From assembly GCF_000429825.1 (NCBI RefSeq), contig NZ_AUCP01000001.1:1-64000 (forward strand): a DNA stretch of 64,000 bases. Reading direction: 5' to 3'. The position numbers and the translations under genes were made by a program. This document shows positions 57,487 through 64,000 of this stretch, piece after piece. Position 1 is the first letter of the stretch. The number at the start of each line of letters is the position of its first letter. The stretch comes from Cohnella thermotolerans DSM 17683 (lineage in GTDB: Bacteria > Bacillota > Bacilli > Paenibacillales > Paenibacillaceae). The notes beneath the pieces were generated by a model. That model saw nothing but the letters and a program-made list of their open reading frames with translations. It did not search any database and was not told the origin of the DNA.

Positions 57487-58293
57487 TTAAAGCCCCCCGT
57501 AGCGGCGAGCCCGGCGCTGATATTCGCGGATCGCCTCATAGAAGTGTTGTTCCGTAAACGCCGGCCAATAGACGTCGGTAAACCAGAACTCGCTGTAAGC
57601 GAGCTGCCAGAGCATAAAGTTCGAGAGGCGCAGCTCCCCGCTCGTTCGAATCAATAAATCCGGGTCCGGCAGCCAGCCGGACAGCAGACTGGCGCTGAAA
57701 TCCTCTTCGCTGATGGCGTCGGGATCGATCTCGCCGTTCGCGGCTTTGCGGGCCAGCTTGCGGGCCGCTTCGACCATCTCCATCCGGCTGCCGTAATTCA
57801 ATGCGAAATTAAGCACCAGTCCGGTGTTGTTTTCGGTTTTGCGCACGGCTTCTTCGATGGCGTACAGCGTGTAATCGGGAAGCAGATCCCGCACGCCCAT
57901 CATTTTCACCTGCACGTTGTTCTCGATCAATTCGTCCAATTCGAGCGCCAGAAACTCCTGCGGGAGCTTCATCAGAAATTCCACTTCCGACTTGGGCCGC
58001 TTCCAATTCTCCGTGGAGAACGCGTACATCGTCAAATAACGAACGCCGATGTGGTCGGCCGCTTTCGTAATTCGCTTGACCGTCTTCATGCCGTTGTGAT
58101 GCCCGGCGATGCGCGGCAAGCCGCGCGCCTTCGCCCAGCGTCCGTTGCCGTCCATAATGATCGCCACATGCTGCGGCACATTCTCCGATGACAACTCTTC
58201 CAATGATCCGCCGGACGACTCGCCGGCCTGACGATCTTGCGTCGTGCCGTCTTGCAATCGGCGGAACCAGCCGCTGCCGAAACGCTTCACCAT
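57487..58293 (-). CDS. uppS: Undecaprenyl diphosphate synthase
   Basis: 268 residues; condenses isopentenyl diphosphate to the C55 carrier lipid of wall synthesis. The catalytic Asp is D48 in IIMDGNGRWAKARGLPRIAGH (in part). FSTENWKRP and IRTSGELRLSNFMLWQ are classical cis-prenyltransferase motifs. About 35 N-terminal residues before the catalytic core are longer than usual and polar. The start at 58293 follows GGGAGG. Confidence 0.96.
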   Translation of the reverse strand: MVKRFGSGWFRRLQDGTTQDRQAGESSGGSLEELSSENVPQHVAIIMDGNGRWAKARGLPRIAGHHNGMKTVKRITKAADHIGVRYLTMYAFSTENWKRPKSEVEFLMKLPQEFLALELDELIENNVQVKMMGVRDLLPDYTLYAIEEAVRKTENNTGLVLNFALNYGSRMEMVEAARKLARKAANGEIDPDAISEEDFSASLLSGWLPDPDLLIRTSGELRLSNFMLWQLAYSEFWFTDVYWPAFTEQHFYEAIREYQRRARRYGGL

Positions 58294-58316
58294 GGTCGTT
58301 CCTCCCGTTTCAAGAA

Positions 58317-58342
58317 CAATAAACCCCACCTGACGGAGGGGT
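58317..58342 (-). terminator. Short terminator-like hairpin between frr and uppS
   Basis: ACCCC-T-CC and GG-T-GGGGT pair on the minus strand, followed by TTATTGTTCT. The uppS ribosome-binding site lies just behind, so it is probably partly read through. Confidence 0.5.
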
Positions 58343-58356
58343 CGGAGTACAAGGCG

Positions 58357-59726
<1,370 letters not shown>

Positions 59727-59739
59727 GAACGGATGAAAC

Positions 59740-60390
59740 TTATGCTTTCACCTGTGCCATAACTTCTTCTACGAAGTTGTCTTGCTTCTTCTCAAGACCT
59801 TCGCCCAGCTCGAAGCGGACGAAGCGGCGGATGGAGATTTGCTCTCCGATCGTGGCGATTTTCTCGTTCAGCAGCGTTTGAACCGTTTTGTCCGGATCCT
59901 TGACGAACGCTTGCTCCAGCAGAACGTTCTCTTCGTAGAACTTGTTCAGGCGGCCTTCGACCATCTTGTCGACGATCTTCTCCGGCTTGCCTTCGTTAAG
60001 CGCCTGGGCGCGAAGAATTTCGCGTTCTTTGTCCAGCTCGGCTTGCGGAACTTCTTCGCGGCGCACGAATTTCGGACTCGCGGCGGCGATGTGCATCGCG
60101 ATGTCGCGAACGAGCTCCTTGAATTGATCCGTCATGGCGACGAAGTCGGTCTCGCAGTTGACTTCGACCAGAACGCCGATGCGGCCTGCGCCGTGAATAT
60201 ACGATTCTACGCGGCCTTCCGTCGCGATGCGGTCGCCCTTCTTGGCCGCCGCCGCAAGGCCTTTCTCGCGCAGAAGCTCGGCGGCTTTCGTCAGATCGCC
60301 GTTCGCTTCCTCCAGCGCTTTCTTACAATCCAGCATGCCCGCTCCCGTTCTCTCGCGGAGCGTCTTTACGTCTGCTGCGTTTACTGCCAC
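59740..60390 (-). CDS. tsf: Elongation factor Ts
   Basis: 216 residues; nucleotide exchange factor of EF-Tu. The N-terminal UBA-like domain and signature [16 protein letters not shown] and the core motif [20 protein letters not shown] (in part) are intact. It is short compared with proteobacterial EF-Ts (about 283) because of a single core subdomain, as in other Paenibacillaceae and Actinobacteria-like short forms. Confidence 0.96.
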   Translation of the reverse strand: MAVNAADVKTLRERTGAGMLDCKKALEEANGDLTKAAELLREKGLAAAAKKGDRIATEGRVESYIHGAGRIGVLVEVNCETDFVAMTDQFKELVRDIAMHIAAASPKFVRREEVPQAELDKEREILRAQALNEGKPEKIVDKMVEGRLNKFYEENVLLEQAFVKDPDKTVQTLLNEKIATIGEQISIRRFVRFELGEGLEKKQDNFVEEVMAQVKA

Positions 60391-60452
60391 GTGGACAACC
60401 TCCTGTTATTACCGTTGCGGCCCGGCCGCATACGAATGATAAAAGATCCTTC

Positions 60453-60493
60453 AAAAAAAGGGCGGCAAGAAGGTTCGCTTCTGACCACCCTTT
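60453..60493 (-). terminator. Terminator between rpsB and tsf
   Basis: AAGGGTGGTCAGAAGC and its partner GCCGCCCTT pair imperfectly on the minus strand, with seven T following. As rpsB and tsf are normally co-transcribed, this is probably a partial terminator that lowers tsf relative to rpsB. Confidence 0.65.
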
Positions 60494-60519
60494 GCTTCAC
60501 GATTGCTTGTCGCCGTCTC

Positions 60520-61218
60520 TTATTCCGTCGCTTCTTCGCCTTGGCGGGCTTCGACGATGGCGTCGGCCATTTTGGACGTCAACAGCTTAACGGCGCGGAT
60601 GGCGTCGTCGTTACCCGGAATGACATAGTCGATCTCGTCCGGATCGCAGTTCGTGTCGACGATGCCGACGATCGGGATGCCCAGCTTGCGGGCTTCCGCA
60701 ACGGCGATGCGCTCTTTGCGCGGATCGATAATGAACAGCGCGTCCGGAAGCTTGCGCATGTTCTTGATGCCGCCGAGGAACTTCTCGAGGCGCTCCTTCT
60801 CCTTGCGAAGAAGGATGACTTCTTTCTTCGGAAGCACATCGAACGTGCCGTCTTCTTCCCATTTCGTCAGCTGATGCAGACGGTCCGTACGCTTCTGGAT
60901 CGTGGAGAAGTTGGTCAGCGTGCCGCCGAGCCAACGTTGGTTGATGTAGTATTGGCCGCTGCGCTCCGCTTCTTCCTTCACGGAGTCTTGCGCTTGCTTC
61001 TTCGTGCCGACGAACAGCATCGTGCCGCCGTTCTCCGCCAGCTGGCGAACGAAGTTGTAAGCCTCGTCTACTTTTTTAACCGTTTTTTGCAGGTCGATAA
61101 TGTAAATGCCGTTCCGTTCAGTAAAGATGTACTTATCCATTTTCGGGTTCCAGCGACGGGTTTGGTGACCGAAGTGTACCCCAGCTTCGAGAAGCTGCTT
61201 CATGGAGATAACTGCCAT
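60520..61218 (-). CDS. rpsB: 30S ribosomal protein S2
   Basis: 232 residues. S2 signatures: [20 protein letters not shown] (MAVIS before it) and [19 protein letters not shown] (in part), DTNCDP. The start at 61218 is preceded by AGGAGGTG; the 18 upstream codons in frame are leader. A strong promoter and a leader of about 125 bases precede it, which suits feedback control by S2. Confidence 0.98.
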   Translation of the reverse strand: MAVISMKQLLEAGVHFGHQTRRWNPKMDKYIFTERNGIYIIDLQKTVKKVDEAYNFVRQLAENGGTMLFVGTKKQAQDSVKEEAERSGQYYINQRWLGGTLTNFSTIQKRTDRLHQLTKWEEDGTFDVLPKKEVILLRKEKERLEKFLGGIKNMRKLPDALFIIDPRKERIAVAEARKLGIPIVGIVDTNCDPDEIDYVIPGNDDAIRAVKLLTSKMADAIVEARQGEEATE

Positions 61219-61347
61219 CTTAACTGCACCTCCTAGTGGTTTTTGTAGGTGAATCTCCTCCGCCGGTCGCATCTTCCGTCAGAACTTCCCGAATGGAAAG
61301 CACCGCTGACGAAATTGAACGGCGTGCGTTTTTTCACACCGGGTAAT

Positions 61348-61376
61348 ACTATACCATATCGACACCGCCCGCGCAA
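61348..61376 (-). promoter_or_regulatory. Predicted sigma-A promoter of rpsB
   Basis: On the minus strand TTGCGC and TATAGT are separated by 17 bases, with TGG before the -10. It lies just past the stop of the gene at 61388. Confidence 0.65.
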
Positions 61377-61387
61377 TGTCTCAACGC

Positions 61388-61903
61388 TCAATTTTTGCCA
61401 CGGGTCAATTCGGCGATAATCTGCTCGTACGACGGCTTGCCGGTGAAAACGCACACGCCGACGCGAAGCTTGTTCGCGTAAGGCTTCGCTTGCCGGATGA
61501 AAGCCGCTTTGTCGTCGATTAGACCGATCCCCTTCAGTCCGTTCGCCACATCCTGCAGCGAAGCTTTCTCCCATATGTAGAACATGATCGTCCGCTCGCC
61601 GGAGCCGGAAGCGGCGCTCTTCCCGGCGGACGCCTTGGCCGCGGCTTCCGCCGCTTGCTTCGCTTCGGCGACGGCCTGATCGAGCTGCTGCTGCGTATAG
61701 GTTTTGTCCCCTACGGTTCCCGAACGGACGAGGTCGTAGCCTTTCGCTCCCGCTTCATTCTTCAGTTCCTCGAGACTTAGCGGCTCGTTCGGCAGCCGGT
61801 CCGATCCGGATACGGAATCGGCGGCGGTCATCAATTGCAGCACGGCGGCGCCGAGCGCGATTCCGAGGCCGAAGCCGATCAGCCATCCCCGACGTTTACG
61901 CAC
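61388..61903 (-). CDS. Membrane-anchored protein with an MltG-like C-terminal domain
   Basis: 171 residues: a single N-terminal membrane anchor (residues 6-26, WLIGFGLGIALGAAVLQLM), an Ala/Ser/Lys-rich linker (about 80-105), and a C-terminal domain with TIMFYIWEKASLQDVANGLKG (in part) and IGLIDDKAAFIRQA. This resembles the N-terminal module of YceG/MltG endolytic transglycosylases (once called aminodeoxychorismate-lyase-like), but the catalytic Glu region of MltG is absent, so it would bind rather than cleave. It overlaps the upstream gene by 8 bases. Confidence 0.65.
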   Translation of the reverse strand: MRKRRGWLIGFGLGIALGAAVLQLMTAADSVSGSDRLPNEPLSLEELKNEAGAKGYDLVRSGTVGDKTYTQQQLDQAVAEAKQAAEAAAKASAGKSAASGSGERTIMFYIWEKASLQDVANGLKGIGLIDDKAAFIRQAKPYANKLRVGVCVFTGKPSYEQIIAELTRGKN

Positions 61904-62501
61904 GCTGCATCTCCTCCCGTCTCGCCAGCTGCAAAATCAATTGGACTTCGCCCTTGTTCATGCCGAGCGTCTTGGCGATTTGCTCGATCGAGCGTCCGCG
62001 CCGGTGCAGGTCCAGCAGCTCGGCGTACCGGCTGCCGATCGTATCGGCCGCGGCGAGCGCTTCTTCGCTCCGGGCGGCCGGACCCGCCTCTTCCCCGGCT
62101 TCGCTCCCGGGAACGGGCGTCGAGTCGGCCGCCTCTCCCGCCGCGGGGGGCGCCGCGACCGCCGCCGGATCGGACGGCGCTTGCGACGGAGGCTGCGCCG
62201 CCGACCGGGGCGGAGCATCTGCCGGGGAACCGCGATCCGGCCGTTCGGCCATCTGCATCTCCAGCTCGCGAATCCGCCGGCTCAGCAAGCCGACCTTCTC
62301 TTCCTGTTCCTTCTTAAATATAGCGACGGCGTCGAGCAATTCCCGATTTTCCGCCTCCAGATCTTCCAGCAGCCGGTCGTACGCTTCTTCTCCGCGAAGA
62401 GCGCTCCCGTCCGCGGAAGCTTTCGCGCCGGATTTGGGGAGCAGCCAGCCGTATCCGGCGATCGCAACTCCCGTAAGCACAAGGGTTACCCAAGGCTCCA
62501 T
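61896..62501 (-). CDS. SwrB/DUF6115-like membrane coiled-coil protein with C-terminal helix-turn-helix
   Basis: 201 residues: an N-terminal membrane helix (about 4-21), a coiled coil (about 45-85; AYDRLLEDLEAENRELLDA), a Pro/Ala/Ser-rich linker (about 88-155), and a C-terminal helix-turn-helix-like segment (YAELLDLHRRGRSIEQIAK, then LGMNKGEVQLILQLA). The layout and its place just upstream of rpsB match ylxL/swrB of Bacillus, which activates flagellar assembly, although similarity is by architecture rather than by sequence. Confidence 0.65.
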   Translation of the reverse strand: MEPWVTLVLTGVAIAGYGWLLPKSGAKASADGSALRGEEAYDRLLEDLEAENRELLDAVAIFKKEQEEKVGLLSRRIRELEMQMAERPDRGSPADAPPRSAAQPPSQAPSDPAAVAAPPAAGEAADSTPVPGSEAGEEAGPAARSEEALAAADTIGSRYAELLDLHRRGRSIEQIAKTLGMNKGEVQLILQLARREEMQRA

Positions 62502-62529
62502 CTGCTTGCCACCTTTCCCATGGCGCCCG

Positions 62530-62853
62530 TTAAAGCGAAATATCGAGATGTTTTCCTTTGTAAGGGTGCGCGGGCTTCTCTTCGCCTTCGCCCGGCTCCG
62601 AATCGCCCTGGCGGCCGCCCTTGCGTCCGGACGGATGCTTCTCTCGCTCCCGGGGCTCCTTCTCCGAAATCGTTCGTTTGGCGGCCGATTCCAGCTTGGC
62701 GTTGCTCCTCGCTTGCCGTTCCGCCTTCTTCATCGCCTGCTGGCCCAGCGCGGCTTGCTCCATGGCGGAGCGCTGCTGTTGCTGCTGCTGCATGGGCGAC
62801 AATTCCAACGTGCGCGGCAACGAAGTTTGCAGATCGACAGGTTTGTAGCTCAC
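62530..62853 (-). CDS. Small Gln/Lys-rich protein of unknown function
   Basis: 107 residues. A short N-terminal motif SYKPVDLQTSLPRTLEL is followed by a run of six Gln, a basic helix (AMKKAERQARSNAKLESAAKR) and a polar tail ending HPYKGKHLDISL. It looks intracellular and partly disordered. The start is GTG 62853, eight bases after GGAAGG; another GTG three codons upstream lies inside that site. I do not recognise the family. It sits between a FapA-like gene and the DUF6115-like gene, all tightly spaced. Confidence 0.6.
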   Translation of the reverse strand: MSYKPVDLQTSLPRTLELSPMQQQQQQRSAMEQAALGQQAMKKAERQARSNAKLESAAKRTISEKEPREREKHPSGRKGGRQGDSEPGEGEEKPAHPYKGKHLDISL

Positions 62854-62870
62854 CGAGATCACCTTCCGGT

Positions 62871-64000
62871 TTAAACGTAGGGAACGAGAACGATCTCTCC
62901 GTCGGAGAAACGAAAAGACACGCGCTGGACGCTGTCTTTGACAAAACGCGTATACCGGCCGATGACGATTTTGGTGCCGCCGTAGATCGTATGGATCGCG
63001 TCCACCCGCGCCGATTCCGTGTCGTCCAGCGTCTTCTCGATTTCCAGAACCGCTTCCTTGGCGGCCTGCAGCTCCTCCGCCGTTTGCTTGCGGGTGGCCG
63101 TCACCTTGATCCGCATGGCCAGCCGGTCCGAGGTCAGTTGGCCGGCCGCCGCCATCTGGTTCAGCATCGCCAGCGCCTTGTCCGCCTTGTCCAGACTTTC
63201 CGTCATCGTACGAATTCGGCTTCTCAGCTCGTTCAGCTCCTGGCGCAGCTCCGGGCGGACGCCGACTTCCACGACGGTCGCCGTCGACATTGCATTGCCG
63301 ATCATCCGCGCGGTGACGCGGTCGCCGGCCTGTACAACGCCGCCGACAACGAGCCCCTTCGAGCCCATGCAGACGACGTTGCGGCCCGCCCTCACGTTCG
63401 AGTGCATGATGCTCTGCGTGACGAGCACGTCCTCGCCGGCCGTGACGTTGCCCTCCTGAATGAAGGAGCAGCGAACCGAGCGCCCCGCTTTGACCCATCC
63501 TTTGTTGCTGCCGATGATGCCGCCGGATACTTCAATGGAGCCTTCCGACTCCACTTCCGCGCCTTCGATGCCCCCGGTGACGCGAATGTCCCCGGAGGCC
63601 CGGATTTTGAAGCCGGTCAGCACGTTGCCCCGGATGACGACGGTGCCGACGAAGTCGATATTGCCGATATTGTAATCGACGTCGCCGTTTACTTCATAGA
63701 CCGGAAAGACGTTCAGCTTGTCTTTGTCCGTCTGCGTCACCAGGCCGTCGATCGCCGCGTACATGCCGGTCTTGTCCTCGTTGACGACGACGTTCTTGCC
63801 GATTTTGAAATGCGATTCCTTGCCGTCTTTCGCCGGAATCTCCGCGCCGGTCACATCGATGCCGGCCTCTCCCGGCTCGGGCGGGTACCGTTCGGCGATC
63901 AGCTGTCCGGCCTTCACGTTGGCAAGCTGCACGATGTCCTTGTAATCGACGCTGCCGTCTTCCCGTTCCACGGGCTTGCGCGCCTCGGCGCCGAGATTGA
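62871..64000 (-). CDS. FapA/DUF342-family protein (5' end beyond window)
   Basis: At least 376 codons; the frame stays open to the window edge. The first visible half forms a right-handed beta-helix pattern typical of FapA/DUF342 (VEGSISVSGGI-type repeats: FVGTVVIRGNVLTGFKIRASG in part, AEVESEGSIEVSGGI, VKAGRSVRCSFIQEG). A C-terminal coiled coil follows (RPELRQELNELRSRIRTM, about 110 residues), then a short domain ending GEIVLVPYV. Such proteins are often found beside sigD and flagellar genes and may scaffold polar assemblies. The biochemical role is not known. Confidence 0.8.
   Translation of the reverse strand, partial: NLGAEARKPVEREDGSVDYKDIVQLANVKAGQLIAERYPPEPGEAGIDVTGAEIPAKDGKESHFKIGKNVVVNEDKTGMYAAIDGLVTQTDKDKLNVFPVYEVNGDVDYNIGNIDFVGTVVIRGNVLTGFKIRASGDIRVTGGIEGAEVESEGSIEVSGGIIGSNKGWVKAGRSVRCSFIQEGNVTAGEDVLVTQSIMHSNVRAGRNVVCMGSKGLVVGGVVQAGDRVTARMIGNAMSTATVVEVGVRPELRQELNELRSRIRTMTESLDKADKALAMLNQMAAAGQLTSDRLAMRIKVTATRKQTAEELQAAKEAVLEIEKTLDDTESARVDAIHTIYGGTKIVIGRYTRFVKDSVQRVSFRFSDGEIVLVPYV

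Overview
The window is chromosomal DNA of a GC-rich, spore-forming member of the Firmicutes, most likely Paenibacillaceae (Paenibacillus/Cohnella type). The signs are purine-rich Shine-Dalgarno sites, a T-box leader, a PolC-type replicase, an S-layer-homology protein, a fused two-GTPase dynamin, the MtnW-type methionine salvage route, and the Bacillus order rpsB-tsf-pyrH-frr-uppS-cdsA-dxr-rseP-proS-polC-rimP-nusA-ylxR-ylxQ-infB-rbfA-truB-ribF-rpsO-pnp-ylxY-mlpA. No tRNA, rRNA or CRISPR array was seen.

Layout. 1-403: tail of an IS1595-type transposase. 773-9195 (minus): a heterodimeric ABC exporter pair, then nth plus a dynamin-like GTPase. 9387-13686 (minus): a large SLH surface protein and an N-acetylmuramoyl-L-alanine amidase. 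13896-17055: leuCD with a divergent LysR regulator. 17046-25603: methionine salvage genes (mtnU, mtnE, mtnWXB) wrapped around proline synthesis genes (proB, proA, proC) led by a T-box. 25688-31178: an A+T-richer surface-sugar island with two tandem paralogous glycosyltransferases, an SDR enzyme, rfbG, a 5'-truncated rfbF and, abutting it head to head, a 5'-truncated methyltransferase. 31369-61218 (minus): the conserved information-processing and envelope superoperon, read from rpsB down to dut. Between proS and polC it carries a WYL regulator and a terpenoid-cyclase-fold protein. 61388-64000 (minus): small membrane and coiled-coil proteins and a FapA/DUF342 protein at the edge of the flagellar/sigD neighbourhood.

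How the genes work together. proB-proA-proC turn glutamate into proline behind a T-box attenuator, and no terminator is visible before mtnW, so proline starvation may also raise mtnWXB. rfbG and the SDR would make a CDP-deoxyhexose for the two glycosyltransferases, but rfbF, which supplies CDP-glucose, has lost its nucleotide-binding N-terminus at a junction that also beheads the methyltransferase. The rest links translation (rpsB, tsf, frr, infB, rpsO, nusA, rimP, rbfA), RNA processing (pnp, truB, nrnA), replication (polC), isoprenoid and lipid precursor supply (dxr, uppS, cdsA), membrane proteolysis (rseP) and flavin synthesis (ribF).

Most notable points: the rfbF/methyltransferase junction with a 6-bp overlap; a structured polC leader with a terminator-like hairpin just before the ribosome-binding site; twelve RPQGQGG repeats in IF-2; complementary degenerate ATP sites in the ABC pair; a YlxY without its catalytic aspartates; and a short archaeal/eukaryotic-type ProRS in the proS slot. 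Family assignments come from reading motifs and remembered family features; no database search was run.
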